Assembly: GCA_944381475.1 (NCBI GenBank)
Contig: CALWLH010000037.1
Location: 1 to 64,000 of the forward strand
DNA length: 64,000 nt
Reading direction: 5' to 3'
DNA from: an uncultured Lachnospiraceae bacterium
GTDB taxonomy: Bacteria > Bacillota > Clostridia > Lachnospirales > Lachnospiraceae
Shown piece after piece: positions 16,820-25,933 of the stretch. A program made the position numbers and the translations under genes. The notes under the pieces were generated by a model. The model had not been told where the DNA came from, searched no databases, and saw only the letters and a program-made list of their open reading frames with translations. The number at the start of each line of letters is the position of its first letter. Positions within the stretch are counted from its first letter, which is position 1.

Positions 16820-19321
16820 ATGAGAAAAGGCAGAAAAGCATTTCTGGCGGCGATGATGAGCCTTGCCCTTTCGGCGGGCAGCCTGGCAGCACCCTCTGGG
16901 CTTTTTGCAGGCTCTGTATACGCTGCAGAACAGAATGAGACGGTTATGCCCTTTCGGGAGTTGACCACAGAAGAGCTGGTGGCAGAGATGGGTATGGGGT
17001 GGAATCTGGGAAACACCTTTGACGGACATACGGGTTTTACCCCTAACGAGACCCTGTGGCAGAACGTAACCACCACAAAGGCCTGCATTAAGGCGGTGCA
17101 CGACCTGGGATTTAACACGGTACGCATCCCTGTAACCTGGGGAAATATGATTGATGACGAGAACAATTATGCCATTGACGAGGCATGGATCAGCAGAATC
17201 CAGGACGTGGTGGATTACTGTGTGTCCCAGGATATGTACGCCATCATCAATATTCACCATGACGGTGCAGAGCAGACCGGATGGCTTCGGATCGCCACCG
17301 ATGACATGGATGCGCTGGAGGAAAAATACGCAGGGGTGTGGAAAACCATTGCGGAGCGCTTTGCAGGGTATGATGAGCATCTGATCTTTGAATCCATGAA
17401 TGAGGTGCGGGGAAGCGGCATGACCACGGTGGAGGAAAACACCGTCATCAGCAATCTGAATCAAATTTTTGTGGATACGGTGCGGGCAAGCGGCGGAAAC
17501 AATGACAAGCGTTTTCTGGTGGTTACAGGACAGTATAATTTCATCGTATCTGTTACCCAGGAGAATAATGGCTTCACCTTCCCCACGGACAGCGTGGAGG
17601 ACAGGATTATCGTCTCCGTCCATGACTACTCTCCCTGGAGCTTCTGCGGAAACGAGAGTACCAGCGGTGCGGAGATGACCTTAAGTCAGCTGGAGGCCAA
17701 CAGAAATGAGCTCAAGCCCCTGTATGACACCTACACCTCCAAGGGTATTCCCGTGATCGTGGGAGAGTATGGCTGCATTAATAAGGACAATGCCGCGGAG
17801 CGGGCCTACTATCTGGAGGGTATGAACCAGATTTTTGAAGAGTTTGGCCTGGTGGGCATTTACTGGGACCAGGGGTGGTATGACCGCTCCCAGTCTCCCG
17901 ACTACAGTTTTACCCTTGTGGACAGGGAAACGGGGGAAACCATCGACAAGAACGTGACGGACGCCATGGTACGGGGCTTTTTCGCCTCCCAGGGCATGGA
18001 ATTAAGGGATATCGAGAAAGATGTGGAGGTGACGGAGCTCACATCCATAACCCCGGATGAGGACAGCCTGGAGCTGACAGTTGGGGAGGAGGCCGTCGTC
18101 TCTGTTGGCACAGAGCCCGCAGTGACCAACGATGTGGTTCTCTGGAAGACGGAGGATGACAGCGTAGCCACGGTATATAACGGCAAGATCAGGGCAAAGG
18201 GCGAGGGAACAACCACCGTCACCGCCTTCTCCCAGAGCGGAAGCGTAAGCGCGGAGATTCAGGTGACAGTAAATGCCGCGGATCTGAAGGAGGCCTCCAT
18301 CACCCTATCAGAGACTTCCCTGAATTTTACAGAGGGGGACTATACATATCTGAATGCCGGTCTTCAGGGCGCAGACAGTGGGGATTATATCTACTACGCC
18401 TCCTCGGAGGAATCTGTGGCAACAGTTTCGCCATTGGGCAAGGTTCTTGCCGTGGGCGAGGGTGAGGCTGTGATCACGGTGAGCAGTGCCAGCGGCCAGT
18501 CGGAGACAGTGGAGGTTTTTGTGACGGGTGCGGAGCAGATTCACTCCATTGACCTGGCCATTAATGTGTACTACAACGACAGCAGGCATAATTACTATCA
18601 GAACGAGATCTCCACGGATGTGATCACCGTCAGTGAAAACGGCCAGTATACCCTGACCTTTGACTGTGAGCGGGATCTCTCAGCCGCGGCAGGGGAGGCG
18701 GGGGTGGATTCCCTGGAGAACCTGACGGCCATCTACATCAAGGACAACCAGGTATCCTTAGGCGCGGCATCCACATCTCCTCTGTTGTCCTGCGACATCA
18801 CCTATGATAAGGTGGTGGTGGACGGCGTGGAGCTGACCATCACCAAGCCCGGGCCCAAGTCCGCCCTGAAGTCCTCTGGTATCTTTGATACCAATGACCC
18901 TATTAACTCCTGGGACGGCTCTGCGGTGGAGGAGGCGTCTGCCAGCGGTCAGGTGGCAAATTTTGTGGATATGGAGGCGCCAAAGACCATCGAGATCACC
19001 TTCACCCTGTCAAACATTGTCTACTCCGATGGTGTGAGTGCGGATGAGCTGGCAGAGCTTGAAACGGAGCCGGAGGAGACAACCACGGAGCCGGAGGAGA
19101 CAGAAAGCCAGGAGGAAGCCTCACAGGAAGAAACCGGAGCTGCAGAACCGGAGGAAACTACAGCAGAGGCAGCAGAAAGCACTGACTCCCAGGAGAATAC
19201 CCAGGATGGCCAGGACAATGGCGCCATCTGGATCTATGTGGTTATCGGCGTGATAGCTGTTGTGATCCTTGGGGCAGTGGTTGGCATTGTTGTGATTAAG
19301 AAGAAGGAAGGGGAGAAGTAG
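16820..19321 (+). CDS. Secreted, membrane-anchored GH5 endoglucanase with Big2 domains
   Basis: 833 aa from ATG 16820 (AAGGAGG eight bases upstream); ATG 16799 in the repeated leader element is an alternative. A signal peptide (to about residue 36, ending VYAAE) is followed by a GH5 cellulase domain to about residue 395: GMGWNLGNTFDG, NTVRIPVTWG, IINIHHDG, acid/base E195 in MNEVRG and nucleophile E316 in VGEYG. Two Big2 immunoglobulin-like domains follow (about 415-500 and 505-590), then a beta-rich module of unknown class, possibly carbohydrate-binding, a Glu/Thr-rich spacer, and a C-terminal membrane helix with KKKEGEK tail. It should cleave beta-1,4-glucans at the cell surface. Confidence 0.88.
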   Translation: MRKGRKAFLAAMMSLALSAGSLAAPSGLFAGSVYAAEQNETVMPFRELTTEELVAEMGMGWNLGNTFDGHTGFTPNETLWQNVTTTKACIKAVHDLGFNTVRIPVTWGNMIDDENNYAIDEAWISRIQDVVDYCVSQDMYAIINIHHDGAEQTGWLRIATDDMDALEEKYAGVWKTIAERFAGYDEHLIFESMNEVRGSGMTTVEENTVISNLNQIFVDTVRASGGNNDKRFLVVTGQYNFIVSVTQENNGFTFPTDSVEDRIIVSVHDYSPWSFCGNESTSGAEMTLSQLEANRNELKPLYDTYTSKGIPVIVGEYGCINKDNAAERAYYLEGMNQIFEEFGLVGIYWDQGWYDRSQSPDYSFTLVDRETGETIDKNVTDAMVRGFFASQGMELRDIEKDVEVTELTSITPDEDSLELTVGEEAVVSVGTEPAVTNDVVLWKTEDDSVATVYNGKIRAKGEGTTTVTAFSQSGSVSAEIQVTVNAADLKEASITLSETSLNFTEGDYTYLNAGLQGADSGDYIYYASSEESVATVSPLGKVLAVGEGEAVITVSSASGQSETVEVFVTGAEQIHSIDLAINVYYNDSRHNYYQNEISTDVITVSENGQYTLTFDCERDLSAAAGEAGVDSLENLTAIYIKDNQVSLGAASTSPLLSCDITYDKVVVDGVELTITKPGPKSALKSSGIFDTNDPINSWDGSAVEEASASGQVANFVDMEAPKTIEITFTLSNIVYSDGVSADELAELETEPEETTTEPEETESQEEASQEETGAAEPEETTAEAAESTDSQENTQDGQDNGAIWIYVVIGVIAVVILGAVVGIVVIKKKEGEK

Positions 19322-19347
19322 GAAGCTTCTCTTTATAAAATGATAGA

Positions 19348-19388
19348 ACGGGGATATTTGTCTTATGGGCCAATATCCCCGTATTTTT
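19348..19388 (+). terminator. Rho-independent terminator of the GH5 gene
   Basis: ACGGGGATAT (19348-19357) pairs perfectly with ATATCCCCGT (19373-19382), followed by A and five T residues. Confidence 0.85.
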
Positions 19389-19463
19389 AGCAGGAAATGG
19401 TATTCCCTTCTCTTTCAGGCTGATCATGTTCTCCATACAACAGTATCTTATTTGCCTTCCATC

Positions 19464-19481
19464 GGAGAAAAATTTTTCTCC
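19464..19481. repeat. Perfect 18-base palindrome
   Basis: GGAGAAAAATTTTTCTCC is fully self-complementary. It lies in the gene-free stretch 19389-19932 between the GH5 terminator and the accessory operon. It could be an operator or part of a terminator; nothing else marks its use. Confidence 0.5.
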
Positions 19482-19625
19482 TTTCATGTATTGGAGGAAA
19501 AGAGACAACCCTGTGGTCAAGGACACGGGTCATATCCTCTTTGGCTGCTAAGTGAGCAGAGGTTCAGTCTATCACATAAAAGTGTATTTTGTCACTATAC
19601 AACCTGTGATTTGTCAAGAGGATAT

Positions 19626-19658
19626 TTACAGTCTGCTTATGAAGACTGTAATTTTTTT
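19626..19658 (+). terminator. Strong Rho-independent terminator with no gene in front
   Basis: TTACAGTCT (19626-19634) and AGACTGTAA (19643-19651) form a perfect nine-pair stem with an eight-base loop and seven T residues. No convincing coding gene precedes it after the GH5 terminator, so the transcript it ends is unknown. Confidence 0.8.
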
Positions 19659-19685
19659 GCTAACAAAGTTTAGATTATTTGAGTA

Positions 19686-19714
19686 TTGACAGTTAAGATA
19701 TGATGTGTTATACT
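19686..19714 (+). promoter_or_regulatory. Sigma-A promoter of the exported protein/ABC operon
   Basis: TTGACA at 19686-19691 and TATACT at 19709-19714, spacer 17. The predicted transcript starts near 19721, about 210 bases before the ribosome site AAAAGGAGAAAA and ATG 19933. Confidence 0.8.
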
Positions 19715-19954
19715 AAGTAATAAAATATAAGGATAAATAATAGTACTGTGAATATCTTCCCGCTGCTTTAAGATAGATTGTTTATATATTATGCGCATAA
19801 TATCTTTTCTGATCAGAATTGAAAAGGAAAGGAGGATGGTAAAAATTAAGATTTATTATTACTGTAATAAATGGAGCAAATTTTAGAAGGGTATCTATGT
19901 GTTTATAGTAATATAAAAAGGAGAAAAATATTATGGTAAATATTAATAAAAAAA

Positions 19955-20386
19955 ATGATTGGTATATGTATAAGCCTATTGATTCTGGCAACTGCTAGTA
20001 TATGTGCATATGCTGAAAGTGTATATAATATATCCTCCACAGGAGGAAACCTTGGAAAAATATATTATAATCTTTCTGCTGGCAATAAATATTCCAGTCC
20101 GGGTGGGGGTAGTATGTATTCAATTACAGCATCGGCTGAGCAGGTAGCAGACAATACAGGCAGTTATAAACCCATTTCCAGTGTAACATTTTATCATACT
20201 ATATATTTAAGTAGTGGCAGCGTTAATACTGGTTCACGCACAGTTTCCACTACAAAAAATGCTTCATACACATCACAAGGAGTGTATGAAGGGGCGGTTA
20301 CTAAAGCTTCGGAGAAAGGATGCGTTACCATATCTATAAAATCAGTTTATTATGGTACTTTGACAAGAACTCTAAAAAATAATTAA
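19955..20386 (+). CDS. Small exported protein, reading frame interrupted at an A8 tract
   Basis: The 143 aa frame begins with a hydrophobic segment (IGICISLLILATASICAYA) followed by a mature part rich in Ser, Tyr, Thr and Gly with probable beta structure. The only good ribosome site (AAAAGGAG) serves ATG 19933 in another frame. That frame reads MVNINKK, then enters eight A residues (19948-19955) and ends at TAG 19996. Removing one A joins MVNINKK to the 19955 frame and creates a normal signal peptide with a basic n-region. The gene is first in the operon and is followed by a hairpin. I do not recognise the family. A distant resemblance to lactococcin-972-like bacteriocins is only a guess. Confidence 0.65.
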   Translation: MIGICISLLILATASICAYAESVYNISSTGGNLGKIYYNLSAGNKYSSPGGGSMYSITASAEQVADNTGSYKPISSVTFYHTIYLSSGSVNTGSRTVSTTKNASYTSQGVYEGAVTKASEKGCVTISIKSVYYGTLTRTLKNN

Positions 20387-20388
20387 TT

Positions 20389-20432
20389 ATCACGGGTGTC
20401 AAAATAACTTTTGGCACCCATGATACATTTTA
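20389..20432 (+). terminator. Intercistronic hairpin after the exported-protein gene
   Basis: ATCACGGGTGTCAAAA (20389-20404) pairs with TTTTGGCACCCATGAT (20409-20424) except for two weak positions, around loop TAAC. The downstream T tract is weak (ACATTTTAGG). It could be a partial terminator that raises the first gene over the rest, or an mRNA stabiliser. Confidence 0.6.
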
Positions 20433-20456
20433 GGCATATACATGGGGAATATATCT

Positions 20457-21554
20457 ATGAGAAAAAAAATAATAGCAATGTCTGCTTTTCCAATTCTTTT
20501 TTTAATTGGCTGTGCCGGAGGGCAGGCAGATGATCGGACTTTGGTGGATTTCAATAATCTACAGGAAACGGATGCTGTGGCATCACAGACAGGCACCTTA
20601 TCTGCTGAGGTTGATGATTCTGCAGCTTCGAGTGTCGGACAGTCAGAAAATTTGGAAGCAGCGGGATCATCTGCTGCAGAAGAAGGACTGGATGTCTTGC
20701 TGGAGGATCTCTCAAATTACAGGGAGATTAGCTATAGTCCCGGATGTTTAATGAATATCCTCAATGAGGAGGGGGATTATCTGCAGTTTGAAAATACTGC
20801 CGTGGAGGATGAACTACATGCCATACTGGCACTATATGTAGATCTCCTGGGATTTCAGGGGGAGTCAGAGGCAATAACCTACGGCTTTGCCTATGTAAAT
20901 GACTTTCCTGCCTCCATCAGGCTGGGAGATATGACAGAGTATTCATATATTGTCAGGTACGATGCAGAGTTAAACCATGAGTTGGAGATAGACATGGATA
21001 TTGATCCCCAGGTTCTATATGAGGGAATAAATACCCTGGAGTATTATCTGCTCATTTACTATCCTGCATCCGGTGACTATCTGTATAGTGAGATTTCTAT
21101 GAATTTTAATTCCCTTACCAGCAGGAATGATTCCCAGGATAATCCATTTATCATCCATGAGGATCAGCTTCAGAATAAGCCTGAATATACCGTGATAGAG
21201 GAGGGAGAGGCTAACCCATATAAAAATTCAGGCTATATGATCTACCCGGAAAAGTATATTGGTGAATCCCGTTTGTTTAAAAATGCCCAGGGCCCTTATC
21301 ATATCACACTGAACAACTCCTGCGAGGAGGAGAATAACTGTGTGGCTTTTGTCATGAAGGAGGGCGAACTGCTGGAGCTTTTTGAGGGCCGAGTAGGACT
21401 TGCCTACAAAGCAAGCCCCCGGATTGCACAGAGGATTATCGACAGGGATGATGCAGATATGCACATGGAGGATGGATATAACCTTTTTAATACCTTTGTT
21501 GTAAACCTTGATGAGGTTTATATTGAGGGTTCTGCAACTTACATTAAGAAATAA
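20457..21554 (+). CDS. Lipoprotein of unknown function
   Basis: 365 aa from ATG 20457 (GGGGA upstream; ATG 20442 also in frame). The signal peptide MRKKIIAMSAFPILFLIGC ends in a lipobox (LIGC), so the protein should be lipid-anchored outside the membrane. A Ser/Ala/Glu-rich spacer to about residue 75 is followed by an acidic globular region with no motif I recognise. It is the second gene of the operon with the small exported protein and the ABC transporter, which suggests a surface accessory or self-protection role (inference). Confidence 0.75.
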   Translation: MRKKIIAMSAFPILFLIGCAGGQADDRTLVDFNNLQETDAVASQTGTLSAEVDDSAASSVGQSENLEAAGSSAAEEGLDVLLEDLSNYREISYSPGCLMNILNEEGDYLQFENTAVEDELHAILALYVDLLGFQGESEAITYGFAYVNDFPASIRLGDMTEYSYIVRYDAELNHELEIDMDIDPQVLYEGINTLEYYLLIYYPASGDYLYSEISMNFNSLTSRNDSQDNPFIIHEDQLQNKPEYTVIEEGEANPYKNSGYMIYPEKYIGESRLFKNAQGPYHITLNNSCEEENNCVAFVMKEGELLELFEGRVGLAYKASPRIAQRIIDRDDADMHMEDGYNLFNTFVVNLDEVYIEGSATYIKK

Positions 21555-21617
21555 GGGGATTTATAGTCATGGCTCTGTCCATGAGGAGATAAGGTTTCTG
21601 CGGGATGATTAACATAT

Positions 21618-22718
21618 ATGAAATATATTAAAAGAATAAATACAAATAAAAGAATATCTGTTATGATAGTTATATCCATGCTGTTAGTTTTTCTTCTACT
21701 ATGTTCCTTTGGGAAATTTTCCTCTGTGTCAGACGACTCATCGGGACAGACGAATCTCTTATACGGTACAGGGGATATCCGCACTGTCAGACAAGATCTT
21801 TTAGTATCCCCAAATGTCCTGTATGACGATAAATATCTGTACTGGGGAGGGAGTGATGAGAATTATACAAGACAGCTGTTTAGAGTAAGCCTCGATGCGG
21901 GAGGGGAGCCTGAGCTGGTATGTCAGAGGATCGGATGCACCCATCAGGATCCGGACTGTATTCTTCAGCCCTTCTTCTCCGATCCGAACTATGGCTTTAT
22001 CCCCTATGTGCTGGGGGACAGGCTGGTATATGCATCCTCAAACCGGGCAGAAAATAATTTGTCAATCTATGCCATGGATATGCAGGGAAGGGAAAAAACC
22101 TGTATTGTAGAATCCGAGCTTTTCTTTATCATGACGGATCCCCTTACCAATAAGGAGATGGAGAGCATATACGGTTTTGACGGCATCAGGCAGATGGATG
22201 AGGGCTTTATAGTGATGTCAAAAAACCCCTATCTCGTAATCCTTGACAGTGATTTTAAGGAGTTCAACAGGATATACTGCACAGGATCAAGGGTGGTTTA
22301 TACGGAAAACGATTTGTTCTGGATGAGCGGGCTGCAGTTTGTGAATTACGACCTGAGAGAGGGGGAGCTACACCGGGATATCCTTGACCTGGGTGAGAGC
22401 GCTTCCGGCGAATATTATTGCTGGGATGGCAAGCTCTACTACTATACGGAGGGGTGGCTTACCAGTGTGGATGCTGACAGTCTGGAAAGCGCCAGGGTAA
22501 TGGAGATAGATTTGTTGGATACGGAATCTACGGTAAATCCTTTCACTGTGGCTGAAGGGTATTTTTTTGCCCTGACAGAGAATGGTGTTTTGGTGTATGA
22601 CCTTGCAGAAAATACTGGGGCGCAGCTGTTTGAGGAGGTGACTGTGCTCCCCATGGGTATGGTGGATGGAAGGGCATATTTTAATCAGGATGGCAGAATC
22701 GTGGTAAAGCAATTATGA
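21618..22718 (+). CDS. Anchored extracellular protein, beta-propeller-like (DUF5050-like)
   Basis: 366 aa. One N-terminal membrane segment (about residues 13-30) with basic residues before it, then repeated blades with patterns such as YDDKYLYWGG, GDRLVYASS, DGKLYYYTEG and DGRAYFNQDG, as in DUF5050/six-bladed propeller proteins of Lachnospiraceae. A Cys-rich segment CQRIGCTHQDPDC sits near residue 100. Its stop overlaps the next start (ATGA), so it is translationally coupled to the permease and probably works at the outer face of the transporter. Confidence 0.7.
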   Translation: MKYIKRINTNKRISVMIVISMLLVFLLLCSFGKFSSVSDDSSGQTNLLYGTGDIRTVRQDLLVSPNVLYDDKYLYWGGSDENYTRQLFRVSLDAGGEPELVCQRIGCTHQDPDCILQPFFSDPNYGFIPYVLGDRLVYASSNRAENNLSIYAMDMQGREKTCIVESELFFIMTDPLTNKEMESIYGFDGIRQMDEGFIVMSKNPYLVILDSDFKEFNRIYCTGSRVVYTENDLFWMSGLQFVNYDLREGELHRDILDLGESASGEYYCWDGKLYYYTEGWLTSVDADSLESARVMEIDLLDTESTVNPFTVAEGYFFALTENGVLVYDLAENTGAQLFEEVTVLPMGMVDGRAYFNQDGRIVVKQL

Positions 22719-23872
22719 GAAAAGAGTTATATAAGCTGTTTTCAAGAAAAGAAAACATTTGTCTGTTGATCTGTTCCCTTTTGCTTCTGGCAGTTTATCT
22801 TTTCAGGGTTTATGTGGGAGGTCAGGAATATCAGAAGGAGGTGGGAGCGCTTCGAGAGGCTTTTCAGGGACAAACCTGGAAAGAGTGCGCGGGGGAGCTG
22901 GAGGAGATGACACTTAAGCTGGGAGAGGCTGTACTTTCCGAGACGGATGCTGACACTTTAAAGGAGCTTTCCACAAGGCTTGAGGCTTATAGACTGGTAC
23001 TTGACTATGTGAATAGCCAGAGGGAGCATAAAACGGAACTTATAAACCAGCTGAATATGTATAAGACGATGGCGGGGCAAGAACCATCATATTACCAGAG
23101 GGCAGCAAGCCAGGCCTTTGATATGTATAATTATGACACACAGACACATATCTGGGATGGACAGATGCTTATGTACTTTAACAGATATCTAAATTACAGG
23201 GTGGTGGATCTGCTTTTTCTGATAACCCTCATACTTGTTTTGTCCAGACTTTTCGTAGGGGAGGAGGAAAGCGGTATGCAGGGGCTTTTGGACGCCACCA
23301 AAAGAGGAAGGAGATATCTGTACGGGAAAAAGCTTATCACAGCCTTGGCGGTGATCTTTTTATATGCCCTTATCTTTACGGCCCTTCAGACAGGGATTCT
23401 TCTATTCAGAACATCACTGCCCCTTACTTTTCTTCTGGAGCCCGTACAGTGCCTGAGTGAATATGAGTGGTGTCCCTACAGGATGAGGGTGCTGGAACTT
23501 TTGGGGATATGTGTGCTGGCACGAACCCTTTCGGGACTATTTGCTGCCGGTATTATCACCCTATTTTCGGTAATCTTTCCAAATATCCTTATCGTCCTTA
23601 CGGGCAGTATACTTACCTGCGGGCTTATGGCCTTTCACAGCATAAATGCTGCAGCTAATGTGGATACCTGGGGAATGTATCCTGACTGGGGGTGGAATCA
23701 CATTGGTCTGATAAACGCAGGAAGAATGATGGAGCTGCTGCAAAGCATTCATCAGGTAGACGTTTTTGGATATCCGGTGGATCTTGTATGGCTGATGTGC
23801 GCAGTGACAATTGGGGCCATCCTTTGGGTGTTTTTGCTGGCCAGGCTTTTATATATGAAGAACAGCAGGTGA
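22715..23872 (+). CDS. ABC transporter permease (ABC-2 type)
   Basis: 385 aa. One membrane helix near the N terminus (about 16-32), a long extracytoplasmic helical segment to about residue 160, then five further helices. This is the layout of ABC-2 permeases of the NatB/CcmB kind. It overlaps the preceding gene by four bases and the ATPase start by about one base or less. Substrate unknown; the operon points to export of, or protection from, the small exported protein (inference). Confidence 0.75.
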   Translation: MRKELYKLFSRKENICLLICSLLLLAVYLFRVYVGGQEYQKEVGALREAFQGQTWKECAGELEEMTLKLGEAVLSETDADTLKELSTRLEAYRLVLDYVNSQREHKTELINQLNMYKTMAGQEPSYYQRAASQAFDMYNYDTQTHIWDGQMLMYFNRYLNYRVVDLLFLITLILVLSRLFVGEEESGMQGLLDATKRGRRYLYGKKLITALAVIFLYALIFTALQTGILLFRTSLPLTFLLEPVQCLSEYEWCPYRMRVLELLGICVLARTLSGLFAAGIITLFSVIFPNILIVLTGSILTCGLMAFHSINAAANVDTWGMYPDWGWNHIGLINAGRMMELLQSIHQVDVFGYPVDLVWLMCAVTIGAILWVFLLARLLYMKNSR

Positions 23873-23877
23873 TGTGT

Positions 23878-24756
23878 ATGAAGCTGGAATTAAAAAATCT
23901 TTCTAAATTTTATGGAAAAGTGAGGGCTCTTGAGGGTGTGGACCTGACTTTGGATAAGGGAATTTATGCTCTTTTAGGTCCCAATGGCGCAGGAAAGACC
24001 ACTCTTATAAGTATGATAGCAACCCTTATAAGGCCCACTGCAGGAAAGCTCCTCTGGGATGGCAGGGACATCTTTGAGATGGGTGAGGAATACAGAAGTT
24101 TTTTAGGATATATGCCCCAGAATATTTCCTACTACAAAGAATTTTCTGCGGAGATGTTTTTGCAGTATATGTGTGAGATGAAGGGATTAAAACCCAGGGA
24201 GGGAAGAGGGCGCACAACAGAACTTTTAAAGCTGGTAGCCCTGGAGGATGTGGCAAAGAGAAAGGTGGGAAGCTTTTCAGGGGGCATGAAGCAGAGGCTG
24301 GGCATTGCCCAGGCTCTCATCAATGACCCAAAGCTTTTGATTCTTGATGAGCCCACAGCAGGGCTTGACCCCAAGGAGAGGATCCGCTTTAGAAATATCA
24401 TTCACAGCCTGGGTGAGGATAGGATTATCATCTACTGCACCCACATAGTGCCGGATGTGGAGCATATTGCCGGGCGTGTGCTTTTGTTGCGAAGGGGAAA
24501 GCTAATAAAAAATAACGAGATGGGAGAGCTGATCTCACAGATGCAGGGGCTTGTGTGGGAGCTTCCTCTAAAAGAGCAGGTGAGCGAGGAACGTATGGAG
24601 GAGCTCGCAATCTCAAACATTACCCAGCACGGGGGAAAGCTGTATATGAGGATCATTTCCGAAGAACAGCCGGATGAGGAGGCTCTTGCCCCGGAGCCCT
24701 GTCTTGAGGATGTGTATATGTACTTTTTTAACGAGAGTCAGGGTGAGGGGAAATGA
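23878..24756 (+). CDS. ABC transporter ATP-binding protein
   Basis: 292 aa from ATG 23878 (ATG 23872 also possible). Walker A GPNGAGKTT near residue 38, Q-loop YMPQN, signature FSGGMKQR, Walker B LLILDEPTAGLD and switch His in YCTHIV are all intact, so it is an active ATPase. The C-terminal 70 residues are an extension typical of ABC-2 exporters. Its end overlaps the next permease by four bases. Confidence 0.9.
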   Translation: MKLELKNLSKFYGKVRALEGVDLTLDKGIYALLGPNGAGKTTLISMIATLIRPTAGKLLWDGRDIFEMGEEYRSFLGYMPQNISYYKEFSAEMFLQYMCEMKGLKPREGRGRTTELLKLVALEDVAKRKVGSFSGGMKQRLGIAQALINDPKLLILDEPTAGLDPKERIRFRNIIHSLGEDRIIIYCTHIVPDVEHIAGRVLLLRRGKLIKNNEMGELISQMQGLVWELPLKEQVSEERMEELAISNITQHGGKLYMRIISEEQPDEEALAPEPCLEDVYMYFFNESQGEGK

Positions 24757-25640
24757 AGGGACTGTTGAGATGGGAGTTTAGAAAGCTGATTATTAACCAG
24801 AAGCTTATCTGGCTCATTTTTGCTACCTTGCTGGTCCAGGTTTTGATAGGCCTTTTGTCAAAGCCCCGGCTGTATGTGACCTATAACCTGGAGATTTATA
24901 AGGAGCTGACAGCCGAATATGGAGGTGTGTACAGGGAAGAAGTAAAGGAGGAGATCCGGCTTAAGCTGGAGGAGTACGCCATAAAAAAGGAGGAGTATCA
25001 GGGTATAGTTACGGGTTATGAGATGTACGGTATGGGAATCCAGGAGGAGTATGAATCCGCCTGCTTTTACCTCACTGAGATAAATATCTACGAGTCCGCT
25101 CTTAGGGCGCTCCTTGCAAAAACAGATTATCTGGACAGTGTGAAGGAGCACAGCCCAGTTTTAACCTATGATCTGGAGCTTTCCGACTATCTGGAGCGTT
25201 TTGAAATAAACCTTGTGTCAAACGTATTTTGTCTTTTGTTTAGCGTCCTGCTGTTTTTTGAGAGCAGCATAAGCGGCATGGATCAGCTTTTGACTCCTTC
25301 TGTCACAGGAAGGAAGAGAATCCGGCTTGCCAAGTGGGTCATAGCCATGGTTTTATGTGTTTTAGCTACTTCTCTCTTCTATTTGTTGGGGTTTTTGTTT
25401 GCTGTGACCCGCTGGAATTTTTGCAGTCTGGATATTCCCGCTGTAAGTCTGGAGTATTTTAAACAATGGCCGAAAAATTTAAGTATTTTGGAGGCTTTGG
25501 GGGTTCTTTTTTTGTACAGGCAGCTGCAGTCTCTGGCAGCAGTAGCGCTAGTGGGTATATGGAGCCGGTTTTCTAAAAATATAATCGGTGCGGCTGTACT
25601 TTTTGGAGTTGTGACTGTGATAATGTATGGGATACTTTAG
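24753..25640 (+). CDS. Second ABC transporter permease
   Basis: 295 aa. An N-terminal helix (about 17-36), an extracytoplasmic part to about residue 155, then four helices to the end. It has the same architecture as the permease at 22715 but is shorter. The two probably form a heterodimeric channel with the shared ATPase. Last gene of the operon. Confidence 0.75.
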   Translation: MKGLLRWEFRKLIINQKLIWLIFATLLVQVLIGLLSKPRLYVTYNLEIYKELTAEYGGVYREEVKEEIRLKLEEYAIKKEEYQGIVTGYEMYGMGIQEEYESACFYLTEINIYESALRALLAKTDYLDSVKEHSPVLTYDLELSDYLERFEINLVSNVFCLLFSVLLFFESSISGMDQLLTPSVTGRKRIRLAKWVIAMVLCVLATSLFYLLGFLFAVTRWNFCSLDIPAVSLEYFKQWPKNLSILEALGVLFLYRQLQSLAAVALVGIWSRFSKNIIGAAVLFGVVTVIMYGIL

Positions 25641-25656
25641 CTTAGTGATTTTGTGC

Positions 25657-25722
25657 AGGGGCGTGTAGGGGTTGTGTTGGCGCACCCTTGGTAAAATTAT
25701 ACGAAGGAGCGCCCCTTTTTTT
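25657..25722 (+). terminator. Probable terminator of the ABC operon
   Basis: AGGGGCG (25657-25663) pairs with CGCCCCT (25710-25716), directly followed by T residues to 25722. The intervening 46 bases can form further weak pairs. Confidence 0.5.
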
Positions 25723-25746
25723 AGAAAAATTGTCAAATTTACCACG

Positions 25747-25774
25747 TTGACTTTTGGATAAAGATGAGTATAAT
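25747..25774 (+). promoter_or_regulatory. Sigma-A promoter upstream of ispE
   Basis: TTGACT at 25747-25752 and TATAAT at 25769-25774 with a 16-base spacer. The nearest supported gene start, ispE GTG 26064, is about 285 bases downstream, leaving a long leader that contains the hairpin at 25934-25958. I see no gene in 25641-26063. Confidence 0.7.
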
Positions 25775-25933
25775 AAAAGCATAGTCACAAAGCGAAAGCG
25801 CTTATGTGTTTATAATATATTAACTTCCTTATCAATGGCGATAATACAGGCAGAAGTCTGTGCTATCACCTTTTTTTATTCTCTGGAAGTTATTACATTG
25901 CTTTCCCTTACTTTAAATACCCTTATACGGCAG

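Noticed and set aside
19365-19673. A 102-codon + strand open frame after the GH5 gene
   Set aside because: It begins inside the GH5 terminator and runs through the strong terminator at 19626-19658, has no ribosome site and no protein-like pattern.
19955-20386. Assignment of the small exported protein to the lactococcin 972 bacteriocin family
   Set aside because: Only a vague similarity in a Tyr-His...Ser-rich segment and the ABC context; the typical seven-helix immunity partner is missing, so it is kept as a hypothesis only.
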